33,387 nt of DNA from contig NZ_JAANMZ010000048.1 of assembly GCF_011250555.1 (NCBI RefSeq), positions 1 to 33,387 on the forward strand, read 5' to 3'. Below are positions 1 through 7,235 of this stretch, one piece after another; within the stretch, counting starts at the first letter, position 1, and each line of letters begins with the position of its first letter. The notes beneath the pieces were generated by a model. It was not told the DNA's origin. It was given only the letters and a program-made list of their open reading frames with translations, and did not search any database. The translations under genes and the position numbers were made by a program. This stretch comes from Bacillus sp. MM2020_4. GTDB taxonomy: Bacteria > Bacillota > Bacilli > Bacillales > Cytobacillaceae.

Positions 1-6
1 CATTAG

Positions 7-102
7 GAAGTAACTAGTTTAGTTGATTTAGGCACTTATTCTTTTATAAAAAATTTTTTACAAGAGGAAACCTTCCATCCAACCCTTGGTAATTATGGTT
101 AA
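7..102 (+). other. possible C-terminal fragment of an unknown gene
   Basis: A reading frame of 31 codons ends at TAA 100-102 and has protein-like composition near its end (TFHPTLGNYG). A stop codon at 4-6 in the same frame and the absence of a start show that it is not a complete gene here. It could be the tail of a gene that entered this frame by a frameshift beyond the window edge, or chance. I do not recognise it. Nothing else is evident before position 169. Confidence 0.15.
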
Positions 103-168
103 ATTGGATAAATTTAACTAGTGCTTCAAAGTTTTATTTTATAGCGTAGGATAACAAATTGCAATAGA

Positions 169-631
169 CTAATAATTTAATTCTTGAGGAATTGGTAATC
201 TCTCTTCCAAATGAGAATTCAGCCAATCTGGAACAGAGTATTGCCTTTTCTTCAGCCGTTCCGCGATGGCATCACGTTTTGGATTTAGTGAAATGTGAAA
301 AATAGACGTTTGATCATCCAATTCAATTTCGTGCAATACCTCTAATACTTGTTCTTTAGAAAAAATTGTGTTTCCGAAAATAAATACTACTTCCATGCCA
401 TTTTGTAGTAATACATTGGCAAGATAACCTGTATTCTGCCTAGCTGATTTCCATAGTTCCAAGTAATTGGGTGCTGCAAACAAAGGATCGACAAAGCAAT
501 AGGACGTCATCAATTTCGATTCCTGCTACCTTAAAATTAAATCTTTCACCTAACTGTTTTCTTAACCGCAATCTCATCGTGGACTTCCCTACCCCAGAAG
601 GCCCACTGATAAGAACAACTCTTTTTTTCAT
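169..631 (-). pseudogene. P-loop kinase/ATPase broken by a single-base frameshift
   Basis: The N-terminal part starts at ATG 631 behind a GGAAGGGG ribosome site with 7-nt spacing. It carries a Walker A motif, GPSGVGKST, typical of small P-loop kinases, and runs to about GIEIDD near position 510. From there the protein continues in the next frame (SYCFVDPLF onward) to the TAG at 169-171, ending PIPQELNY. Joining the halves requires skipping one base around 498-512, after which about 150 residues form one plausible AAA_33-type kinase. Neither half is likely to work alone because the first lacks everything beyond the P-loop and the second lacks the P-loop. The substrate is unknown. A sequencing or assembly error is an alternative to a genuine mutation. 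Confidence 0.7.
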
Positions 632-785
632 CCATTTTCCCCTTCCCATCTTTTATCATTGTTGTCTTGCAAAAAGAAGGTCTCCATTCTTAGGAAAAAA
701 GTGGAGGTCTAACGATTCTGTTTTTAAAATCTAGGTAGTAAAGTTCAATCCTACAGTATTTAACGAACTGGTACTAAAAACGAAA

Positions 786-1493
786 CTAACACCTTACATA
801 TTTACGTTTGAAACCCAGCTTTCCTCTATCTAGCTCCTTTTGAATATTTTCCGAAGCGAGCAGGATGCTGCTTTTTTTCTTATCACGCTTGATTTCGACT
901 GGGCCTACTGCCATTGCGGTTGCAACCGCCTTCTCATGGAGCGGTACATATGAAATCGCGACAGTGTAGATAAAATTGTTCATAGCTGATTTCGTTCGAT
1001 CAGGAGAATGGTGAATCGTTTTTTCTGCCAATTCGAGCATATTGGCCAACTTAGTTGTGCTAAATTCACTATCCGGGCGATTACCTAAAAGCCAGCAGTA
1101 ACAGCTCCAGCCTGCCGACATTCTCAGTTCTTCACCACTTGCAATCCATTTATCCGCAACCTCTTGCGCGATATCGGTTTCTGCCAAAGTTACCGCGACC
1201 ACATAATCGGACAGCATATAAAAATACGCCGCATCGATCCACCGGTCAAAATCCGCCTCCGTCATTGCCATTGGGTCCGCAATAATGCCGGCAAAATACA
1301 TGGCATCGTAATTTCCTGTGGCGTAAAGCTGCTCGGCTAAAGGCTGGTTTTTCTTGATTTTCTTTGCGATAGGCTTCATTGCGCCTGTAGCCACCCCAAA
1401 AAGTGGCTCGTGTGCCCCATTACTTATGTACATCTTTTTCAGTCGTTCCTTGCCGAGCCCTTCCAGTTCCTGCATAACCATATCGAAATCCAT
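786..1493 (-). CDS. DNA alkylation repair protein (AlkD-like, HEAT-repeat)
   Basis: The 235-residue alpha-helical protein resembles the DNA_alkylation/AlkD family, HEAT-like-repeat glycosylases that remove N3- or N7-alkylated purines from DNA. Visible family traits are the N-terminal MQELEGLGKERLKKMYISNG segment followed by FGVATGAMKPIAKKIKK, and helical pairs such as YDAMYFAGIIADP and MSAGWSCYCWLLGN in mid-protein. The C-terminus is strongly basic (KRDKKKSS and GFKRKYVRC), which suits DNA contact. The length matches the family. The ATG at 1493 has an AGGAAGG site 8 nt upstream, so the start is well supported. It appears monocistronic, facing away from the small gene at 1746. Which alkyl lesion it handles cannot be told from sequence. 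Confidence 0.8.
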   Translation of the reverse strand: MDFDMVMQELEGLGKERLKKMYISNGAHEPLFGVATGAMKPIAKKIKKNQPLAEQLYATGNYDAMYFAGIIADPMAMTEADFDRWIDAAYFYMLSDYVVAVTLAETDIAQEVADKWIASGEELRMSAGWSCYCWLLGNRPDSEFSTTKLANMLELAEKTIHHSPDRTKSAMNNFIYTVAISYVPLHEKAVATAMAVGPVEIKRDKKKSSILLASENIQKELDRGKLGFKRKYVRC

Positions 1494-1745
1494 CGTTTTG
1501 CCCTTCCTTCCTATTGTCCTTTACAAAGACTTGATTTCATTTATTTTACCATACTAACTCTCTATCTTTGTTTCCTAAATAGGATTTAAAATTTACCTGT
1601 TTTACATTACCAATTTTTAACTAAAATTCATAAATTTATATAAGGAAATATGATATTATTAAGGAATAGGTTTGTTACATACACTTTTTTAATTATCAAT
1701 ACTTAAAGCATTTTTTTACTACTAGTAAAGGGAGGAATTGTTTAA

Positions 1746-1943
1746 GTGAACAAAAGGTTGGAAAAATTAATGAAAATTACACCGGTCCTAAGTGTACTTT
1801 TTATCTTATTTGGATTGATAATGGGAATATTTAGTGTATCCGATCACAGTGTAAAATTATTGACTTCTTCTTTACTTCTAATTGTCCAGTCCGTATTTTT
1901 ACTCATCACTGTCAGGATGTTTCATAAAATATGGGGAAAATAA
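1746..1943 (+). CDS. small two-helix membrane protein, unknown function
   Basis: This 65-residue protein begins at a GTG behind GGGAGG. It has a short basic N-terminus (MNKRLEKLMK) and two hydrophobic segments, about residues 12-30 and 38-58, joined by a short polar turn (SVSDHSVK). The tail is basic (RMFHKIWGK), so both ends are predicted to be cytoplasmic by the positive-inside rule. No family is recognised. The 250 bp upstream are AT-rich, with no clear promoter that I would defend, and no terminator is seen after it. It could be a stress- or sporulation-related small membrane protein, but nothing in the sequence proves this. Confidence 0.55.
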   Translation: MNKRLEKLMKITPVLSVLFILFGLIMGIFSVSDHSVKLLTSSLLLIVQSVFLLITVRMFHKIWGK

Positions 1944-1974
1944 GCAACATGTAAGCATTCTTTTTAAATCCAAC

Positions 1975-2004
1975 TAGGCACTACGGTCCATTTTCATTTA
2001 TAAT
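1975..2004 (+). promoter_or_regulatory. sigma-A-type promoter, TAGGCA-N18-TATAAT
   Basis: A consensus -10 TATAAT (1999-2004) lies 18 nt after TAGGCA (1975-1980, 4 of 6 matches to TTGACA). Transcription would begin near 2011. It would drive the leader/mini-ORF at 2066 and probably the CD3324 gene at 2253. Confidence 0.5.
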
Positions 2005-2016
2005 GGTGTATATTCT

Positions 2017-2033
2017 CTTACCAAACTGGTAAG
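2017..2033 (+). promoter_or_regulatory. perfect inverted repeat at the predicted transcript start
   Basis: CTTACCA and TGGTAAG form a perfect 7-bp inverted repeat with a 3-nt centre. It lies just downstream of the TATAAT at 1999 and 18 nt before the AGGAGG at 2051. It could be a repressor operator or a 5' RNA hairpin; sequence alone does not decide. Confidence 0.4.
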
Positions 2034-2065
2034 GACAATACCTTAGATTCAGGAGGTGATGAGTC

Positions 2066-2164
2066 TTGGGAAATCAGTGTAGATTACCAGGGACTCCAGC
2101 CACTCATGCAAAGCCACGTATTGGAAAGGCGATACTTTGCATGGGGCGGACATTTTTCTTTTAA
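2066..2164 (+). CDS. candidate 32-residue peptide with strong ribosome site
   Basis: A TTG codon sits 9 nt after a near-perfect AGGAGGTGAT (2051-2060) and opens a 32-codon frame ending TAA 2162-2164. The predicted peptide begins MGNQCRLPGTPATH, has cysteines at residues 5 and 25, is basic and ends GRTFFF. No family is recognised. An ATG at 2059 lies too close to the ribosome site and reads only seven codons. The frame contains a 9-bp perfect inverted repeat, so the region may instead or also act as a structured leader of the CD3324 gene. It has its own good promoter and inverted repeat upstream. A regulatory leader peptide, a small functional peptide or a noncoding RNA all remain open. Confidence 0.35.
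   Translation: MGNQCRLPGTPATHAKPRIGKAILCMGRTFFF
2105..2143 (+). other. 9-bp inverted repeat inside the mini-ORF; possible RNA stem
   Basis: CATGCAAAG (2105-2113) and CTTTGCATG (2135-2143) pair perfectly. GTAT (2118-2121) and ATAC (2132-2135) can alternatively pair inside. The structure lies in the 5' region of the predicted transcript for the CD3324 gene. No T-run follows, so it is not an ordinary terminator. Confidence 0.4.
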
Positions 2165-2252
2165 AAATCGCCAGTTATGCTTTTATTTCATATCTAATAT
2201 CCGGCTTTGCACCTTATTGATTTGATCAAAAAAAATAAGGGGCTGGCAACCG

Positions 2253-2528
2253 ATGAAATATGTAAACGCAAGTAACATATTACCTGAAAAGCTACTAGCA
2301 GAAATTCAAAAATATGTTCAAGGGGAAACCCTTTATATCCCTAAACCGATAAAAAGCTATCGAAAATGGGGAAGTCGTTCAGGGGCAAGAACGTTCATTG
2401 ATGAGCGAAATGCTTCCATTAAACATGCATTTTCTATGGGATACGATATCCACCAGTTAGCAGATGAGTATTTCCTATCCATTGAAACCATCAAAAAAAT
2501 TGTGTACTCGCGAGAAAAAAGCAAATGA
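2253..2528 (+). CDS. CD3324 family protein, putative helix-turn-helix
   Basis: The 91-residue protein matches the CD3324 family pattern known from Bacilli and Clostridia. The N-terminus MKYVNASNILPEKLLAEIQK is followed by YVQGETLYIPKP, then a RKWGSRSGAR segment, then DERNASIKHAFSMGYDIHQLADEYFLS. The last part (residues about 63-88: GYDIHQLADEYFLSIETIKKIVYS) reads like a helix-turn-helix with a sigma-like or transposase-like recognition helix. The family's biochemical role is not established to my knowledge; DNA binding is inferred from the HTH pattern. ATG 2253 has an AAGGGG site. It lies downstream of the unexplained leader at 1975-2164 and is followed by a clear terminator, so it is probably the last or only gene of that unit. 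Confidence 0.8.
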   Translation: MKYVNASNILPEKLLAEIQKYVQGETLYIPKPIKSYRKWGSRSGARTFIDERNASIKHAFSMGYDIHQLADEYFLSIETIKKIVYSREKSK

Positions 2529-2536
2529 CTAATAAG

Positions 2537-2560
2537 AGTCTGACCTAGTCAGGCTTTTTT
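2537..2560 (+). terminator. Rho-independent terminator after the CD3324 gene
   Basis: An 8-bp stem (2537-2544 with 2548-2555, one G-T pair, 3-nt loop) is followed by a T run to 2560, 9 bases after the stop codon. Confidence 0.8.
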
Positions 2561-2660
2561 CTTATGTATCATTTGTTTCTAAGTTATCCTCCACCTATTA
2601 TTTTAAGGATCATTTCTTTACACTATAAGAGAGTAACGAAAGAAATTGAGGCGAATGATC

Positions 2661-3317
2661 ATGAACGAAAAATTTTTAAAGAATGAGCAATTTAATTTTA
2701 TAAAAAGGCAAGTGGATTTAATCAAGGATAGTTATCGGAAGAACACCGACCCCACTGTCATTAAGGCTGTCAAGGAACTGGCAAATGCACAAATTCTTGA
2801 GCTTTTTCCGGATGCAGCAAGGGAGCAGGTAGAAAAATTAGACCTTTCAAGCTGGAAAACGGATACTGAGTTTGACAACTATCTTCAAGAGTTAGCCAGA
2901 TACATCATCCCGTTTCCCAACTTGACCGAGCAGCAAGTGAAAAAAATGTTTCCAAAAGCCAAAAAGCTAAAGATGCCTCATTTATCAACAGATGTTTTCG
3001 AGAAGATGACCTACCTAAGCTGGTCTGATATCAGCACCAATAAAAAATTCATTATTTACGAGTTAAATGGGGAAATGACAGGGATTGAATGCAAATATTC
3101 AATTATAAATAAGGATAATATCTGTTCGTTCTGCAATCGTTTTGGAAAAGTAGCTTTTATTTCAACGATCACCAAAGCCAAAAAGGCAAATAACCCCGAC
3201 TACTATAAAGCAATTGGGAACTATATTTGTCTAGACAGCGCTGAGTGCAATAAAAAGATAACCAATGCTGCTTATTTGACCACCTTTTTAGAGGAATCAC
3301 TTCGGAAACATGCTTAG
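2661..3317 (+). CDS. FusB/FusC-like elongation factor G-binding protein
   Basis: Family members bind the C-terminal domains of EF-G and promote its release from the ribosome; some confer fusidic acid resistance. The N-terminal helical part (residues 1-100) carries the EF-G-binding pattern (NEQFNFIKRQVDLIKDSYRK). The C-terminal treble-clef zinc finger has four cysteines in the expected places: C155 and C158 in ICSFCNRFG, then C190 and C196 in ICLDSAECNKK. The full length is 218 residues, close to FusB/FusC at about 213. I chose ATG 2661 because GAGG at 2648-2651 is 9 nt away; ATG 2655 and TTG 2646 are too close to it or overlap it. Chromosomal Bacillus homologues are common, so resistance is not implied automatically. 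It stands alone, convergent with helD. Confidence 0.85.
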   Translation: MNEKFLKNEQFNFIKRQVDLIKDSYRKNTDPTVIKAVKELANAQILELFPDAAREQVEKLDLSSWKTDTEFDNYLQELARYIIPFPNLTEQQVKKMFPKAKKLKMPHLSTDVFEKMTYLSWSDISTNKKFIIYELNGEMTGIECKYSIINKDNICSFCNRFGKVAFISTITKAKKANNPDYYKAIGNYICLDSAECNKKITNAAYLTTFLEESLRKHA

Positions 3318-3329
3318 AAAAGAAAAAGA

Positions 3330-3377
3330 GGTCAGACGCCCGGTGCGCTAACCCGTTAGCACTTCGGGTGTCTAACC
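3330..3377 (-). terminator. long imperfect palindrome serving as helD terminator; REP-like
   Basis: GGTcAGACGCCCG pairs with CGGGTGTCTaACC (one mismatch, one wobble), and an inner arm GTGCgCTAAC pairs with GTTAGCAC, giving a hairpin of about 20 bp. Read on the minus strand it comes right after the helD stop and is followed by TCTTTTTCTTTTC, which suits termination. The GTCAGAC...GTCTAAC ends resemble dispersed palindromes that I recall from Bacillaceae intergenic regions; that resemblance is from memory. Confidence 0.6.
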
Positions 3378-3384
3378 CCAGTGG

Positions 3385-5706
3385 TTAGAGATTGGTTTCA
3401 ACATGTAAATCAGCTGCATGCTGTAATAAAAAGTCCGATGAGTTCTTTCCGTATAAATACAATCGATGCATCGGTCTTGTCATGGACACGTACAATAATT
3501 TGATATCCAGATCCACTTTTGCAAACGGTTCTTCCAAGCATACAATCAAAACGGCATCAAATTCTAATCCTTTCGATAAATATGAAGGGATAATCGCGAT
3601 GTGTTCCTTCTTCATATCTTCTTTTTCCACCACTAATTGAATCGGAAGTTGACTATTTTTTAGGATGTCATGGACTCTTTGAGATTCTTTGTCCGTTCGT
3701 CCAATGATAGCAATGGAGTGAAGCCCTTCCTCTTTTAGTAAGACAAGATCCTGTTCAAGTTGCAACCGGACTTGTTCTAGATTCGTAGGATCGATGGTTA
3801 TAAGCAACGGTTTGTGACCATGGCGAATAACCGGCTCTACCTTTGGTAAGTCTTGTTCAAGCAGCTGCAAGATGTCATTAGCCAAATTCATAATCTCAAC
3901 GGTGGTTCGATAGCTCTTTTGTAAGCTTTGATAATTTGCATTAGGGAAGATTTCGGTCAATACCGGTTCCCAGCTATTCAAGCCCCGATAGGAATGTATC
4001 CCTTGCGCAAGGTCACCCACAATGGTAAATAAGTCGGTTTCGAAGCCTTCTTTTAATGCGGCAAATTGAAAGTAACTGTAATCCTGTGCTTCATCAATAA
4101 AGATACTCCGCATTTTATACTTTTCCTCGATGCCTTCCAATTTTGCCTTCATATAAAATAATGGGGCTAAGTCCTCCAGTTCGTATGCCCCTCTGGCAAA
4201 AATCTTCTGACAAAACGAACTCAGGAGTGTACATTGTTGATCCGAAAGAGTAGTAGAATGCTTTTTGATTAATTCCGGTGAAGACATCAATTCCCTGTAC
4301 AAGGTAAAAATATCTTTCATGACAAGCGGTTCCATATATTTTTTTACCGCAGTCTTTGCCTCTTGCTCCACCTGCTTCAATCTTTCTTCTTTCCTCTCCA
4401 TCAGCATGACCACTTTTTGCTTCCTTCGTTCCGGATCAAGTCTCTTGCTGTAAAGAACCTGGTCTAAGGCATCATCGTATTTTTTATTTAGTTTTGTAAG
4501 CATGATGGATTTCTTCTTTTTCAAATCATCTTCTAATAAGGATTTTAGTTTACTTATCCTTTTATAGATTGGTAAGTATGTATATTCTTTTAAAAATAGT
4601 TTTTTTAGCTTTTGCCCTTTCAATAGAATGGATTTCTCTACCCTAAAATCCTCTATAGGTGCAAGATTTACTTCGATGGCCTTTAGGTAATTATCCATTA
4701 CTGCCTTAAATTCGAGTGATCCCTTAAAGCTAGAGACCCATTGGAGCGATTTTGTATTTCCTTTTCTCTCAAGAAGCTTTATTAATTTCGAATTGGGAGA
4801 AAATAGCTTTATCTTCTGACCTAAGCAACTTTTCATGAAATCGACATAGGTGGTTTGGTTAATTTTGTTGACGCCGAGTTCCGGTAAAACAGCTGATATA
4901 TAATCGATAAACAATCGGTTGGGAGCGAGAATCATTAATTTTTCTGGAGGGAATCTGATCCCGAAGGAATAGAGAAAGTAGGATATTCTATGGAGTGCGA
5001 TGGTTGTTTTCCCGCTTCCGGCGGCTCCTTGAACGATAATGGGGTGCTTCAATGATGCCCGGATCACTTCATTTTGCTCATTTTGAATAGTTGCAACGAT
5101 TTCTGTCAATCGATTGTCTGCTTTACCTGACAGCGATTTCTGCAACAGTTCATCATGTGTTGTCAAATCGATATCCCTGATATCTTTTAATAATCCATCG
5201 ACGATTTCATACTGCCTCTTTAATGCCAGGTAACCAGTTTGTGTCTCCCCATAGGCTTCATATGACACCTCTCCCAGCCGACCATCATAGTAAACATTGG
5301 CAATCGGCGACCGCCAATCCACGATAATAGGTTCCTGGGACACACGGTCAAACAAGGATACCTTGCCAATGTACAAAACTTCTTCCTTATTCGTACTATC
5401 ACTCGTAAAATCGATTCTTGAAAAATACGGTTTCCCAATCACGCTTTCAAGTCTTTTCAGCTCGCTTTCAGCTAATTCAAGAAATCTTGCATTCGCGAGG
5501 AGATCCGTGTAGCTCGTACTACTATCCTGAGGGTCCAAATCAGCCAATGATTGTTTCATATTTTCAAGGAAAAATTCTCTATTCCCTTTAGAAATCTCTA
5601 AAACGGTACGGATATATTCCTTAGTAAACTCTAATCGTTCCACTTCTGTTTGATAGTCTTTATGGTCACGGACAGATACTTGATCTTTTGCACTCATCCT
5701 ATTCAC
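3385..5706 (-). CDS. helD: RNA polymerase recycling helicase HelD (UvrD-like)
   Basis: HelD is an SF1 ATPase that pries stalled or post-termination RNA polymerase off DNA and recycles it. The protein is 773 residues, essentially the length of B. subtilis HelD. Residues 1-100 form the acidic helical arm that enters the polymerase secondary channel. Walker A (QGAAGSGKTT) lies near residue 226, Walker B (FIDEAQDYS) near 535, followed by the GDLAQGIHSYRG and QKSYRTT helicase motifs. A C-terminal motif (SYLSKGLEFDAV, then YVSMTRPMHRLYLYG) completes the SF1 set. Residues 360-460 are a lysine-rich coiled-coil insertion, as in family members. The GTG at 5706 has AGAGG at 6-nt spacing and is the likely start; ATG three codons on is the alternative. 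It is monocistronic, ending in the palindrome at 3330-3377. Confidence 0.93.
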   Translation of the reverse strand: MNRMSAKDQVSVRDHKDYQTEVERLEFTKEYIRTVLEISKGNREFFLENMKQSLADLDPQDSSTSYTDLLANARFLELAESELKRLESVIGKPYFSRIDFTSDSTNKEEVLYIGKVSLFDRVSQEPIIVDWRSPIANVYYDGRLGEVSYEAYGETQTGYLALKRQYEIVDGLLKDIRDIDLTTHDELLQKSLSGKADNRLTEIVATIQNEQNEVIRASLKHPIIVQGAAGSGKTTIALHRISYFLYSFGIRFPPEKLMILAPNRLFIDYISAVLPELGVNKINQTTYVDFMKSCLGQKIKLFSPNSKLIKLLERKGNTKSLQWVSSFKGSLEFKAVMDNYLKAIEVNLAPIEDFRVEKSILLKGQKLKKLFLKEYTYLPIYKRISKLKSLLEDDLKKKKSIMLTKLNKKYDDALDQVLYSKRLDPERRKQKVVMLMERKEERLKQVEQEAKTAVKKYMEPLVMKDIFTLYRELMSSPELIKKHSTTLSDQQCTLLSSFCQKIFARGAYELEDLAPLFYMKAKLEGIEEKYKMRSIFIDEAQDYSYFQFAALKEGFETDLFTIVGDLAQGIHSYRGLNSWEPVLTEIFPNANYQSLQKSYRTTVEIMNLANDILQLLEQDLPKVEPVIRHGHKPLLITIDPTNLEQVRLQLEQDLVLLKEEGLHSIAIIGRTDKESQRVHDILKNSQLPIQLVVEKEDMKKEHIAIIPSYLSKGLEFDAVLIVCLEEPFAKVDLDIKLLYVSMTRPMHRLYLYGKNSSDFLLQHAADLHVETNL

Positions 5707-5743
5707 ATCTCACCTCTCTGGGTCATATTGACAGTATGGATAC

Positions 5744-5977
5744 TCAGATTAAACTAAATCTTTTATACAAGTCAAGTTTTACTGAGTGAAGAATGGGAAA
5801 GAGCTTACTCCGGAGAGTTAGCTCAACTACCCTTATATACACTATCACATGTACCAGCTTTTGGCTCAACCTAACAATGATTTTTATATTGACCTGATTG
5901 CGGTTGACTGGATTAATTGTATCAAGTGCTTTGAAAGCTCCAAATGATTTAGAGATGTTTTGTATTTGAATGCTCAT
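5744..5977 (-). pseudogene. cysA: 5' remnant of cysA (sulfate ABC transporter ATPase)
   Basis: The first 22 residues, MSIQIQNISKSFGAFKALDT and two more, are the unmistakable opening of a CysA-type sulfate/thiosulfate import ATPase. Beyond about position 5912 the similarity stops abruptly and the frame runs through unrelated residues to 5744. Walker A, the signature motif and Walker B are all absent, so about 330 residues of the normal protein are gone. The start codon abuts the stop of the cysW remnant (TAGATG), the tight spacing of an intact cysW-cysA operon. The abrupt loss after codon 22 points to a deletion or rearrangement, not point mutation. No transport function can remain. Confidence 0.75.
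5758..5874 (+). pseudogene. unidentified protein-like fragment opposite the cysA remnant
   Basis: A 38-codon stretch between in-frame stops reads like real protein (SEEWERAYSGELAQLPLYTL, then SHVPAFGST), unlike the low-complexity reading on the other strand. It has no start codon or ribosome site. It may be the tail of a gene brought in by the event that cut cysA. I do not recognise the family, and chance cannot be excluded. Confidence 0.2.
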
Positions 5978-6130
5978 CTAGGATTCTCCTTTTTCAGGAA
6001 TGAATGATCTTTTTGCCTTCCACTCAATCATATTTTTCACCACTAATGTCATGATTGCGAAAAGCGACATTACGGAAGCCACTGCAAACGCTGCAGAGAA
6101 CTGATATTCATGTTTTCCAGCCGCTTGCAC
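5978..6130 (-). pseudogene. cysW: 3' remnant of cysW (sulfate ABC transporter permease)
   Basis: A 50-codon frame ends at TAG 5978-5980 and encodes the last membrane helix and tail of a CysW-type permease: HEYQFSAAFAVASVMSLF, then VVKNMIEWKAKRS. The pattern of AFAVAS followed by a hydrophobic helix and a K...EW ending is characteristic of CysW C-termini. Upstream it meets a stop at 6131-6133, and no other CysW sequence is visible. With the cysA remnant immediately downstream it preserves the junction of a former sulfate-uptake operon (cysP-cysT-cysW-cysA order in intact genomes). The 5.7-6.4 kb interval holds no intact gene. Confidence 0.7.
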
Positions 6131-6196
6131 CTAGGGTTAAGGATGCCTCCTCATCGGACGTTTACTAATCGGAAGGATCATCATAATTAGCCCCCT

Positions 6197-6244
6197 TTTT
6201 TTAAATAAAAAAGGCTTATACCCAGTAAATGAGTATTAGCCTTT
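6197..6244 (-). terminator. Rho-independent terminator, minus strand
   Basis: AAAGGCT-t-ATAC (6210-6220) pairs with GTAT-t-AGCCTTT (6234-6244). On the minus strand the stem is followed by TTTTTATTTAAAAAAA. It lies about 155 bp past the end of the ABC exporter remnant and would have terminated that operon. Confidence 0.7.
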
Positions 6245-6398
6245 GGTTATCCAATCGGCTTTTACTTTGTTCTAAACTTTCTGGAAATTATTTAAGTTAT
6301 TATCACTTTATTCTGAGTTTTCCTATGTGTCATGTGTGTTTTGAATTTTCTTTCCTTCTATTTTTCTCAAAGTACGTGGTCATCCCGGTTTGCTTATT

Positions 6399-7235
6399 TT
6401 ATATATTAAACTGACTTTCATACAATTGATAATAAAAGGACTTTTTCTGCAACAATTCCTGATGCGTACCTGTTTCGATGATTTCTCCGTGATCGATAAC
6501 TAAAATTCGGTCGGCGTTTTCAATCGTTTTTAAACGGTGGGCAATGACAATGCTCGTTCGTCCCCTTGTTAATCGATTCAGCCCTTTTTGGATTTCAATT
6601 TCCGTTCTTGTATCAATACTAGATGTTGCTTCATCCAAAATTAAAAGATCTGAATCAGCTAAAATAGCTCTGGCTATCGCGAGCAATTGACGTTGCCCTT
6701 GACTTAAGTTGGAACCCCCGGACTTAATGCTCGTTTGATATTGCTTAGGCAGATGCTTAATATATCCATGCGCGGAAGCCAGTTTGGCTGCAGCAATGAC
6801 ATCCTCATCCGTGGCGTTCAAACGCCCATACCGAATATTTTCCATGATGGTTCCGGAAAATAGAAAGGTATCCTGAAGGACAATTCCGATTTTTTTCCGT
6901 AATGCACTAGTTTTATAATCCTTACTATTTCGTCCATCTATTTTAATTTCACCAGAATGAATGTCATAAAACCTCATTAATAGATTGATAACCGTTGTTT
7001 TACCAGAACCTGTTGGGCCAACTAAAGCGATTTTTTCGCCTGCACTTGCTTTAAAGTTAATATTTTTTAATAGGGGCGTTCCACCCTCATAGCTAAAGTG
7101 AACATTCGAGAATTCCACATCGCCTTCAAAGGCATCCACCATGATCGCATCGGCCTTACCTTCCAAATCAGGCGTTTCATCCATAATTTCAAACACTCGC
7201 TCCGCACCGGCAATCGCGGATTGAATCATATTCAA
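6399..7235 (-). pseudogene. ABC exporter relic: nucleotide-binding half of second subunit
   Basis: This 278-residue frame contains a full ABC ATPase domain of the multidrug/lipid exporter class. It has Walker A (VGPTGSGKTT), a Q-loop (IGIVLQDTFLFSG), the signature SGGSNLSQGQRQ, Walker B (DSDLLILDEATSSID) and the H-loop (IVIAHRLKT). The apparent start (MNMIQSAIAGAERVFEIMDE) is an internal point of a longer YfiC-type half-transporter, in the linker after the last membrane helix. The preceding frame (7232-8008) rejoins it if one base is added to the run of five A at 7264-7268; this restores FFRPINQLSSLLNMIQSA. The ATPase domain is intact, but it is separated from its membrane domain by the frameshift and has no ribosome site of its own. 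Confidence 0.8.

Noticed and set aside
2105..2143. GCAAAGCCACG in the leader resembles part of the c-di-GMP-I riboswitch
   Set aside because: The partner half (GGGCAAACC...GAAAG) and the receptor-loop architecture are missing, so the class cannot be supported.
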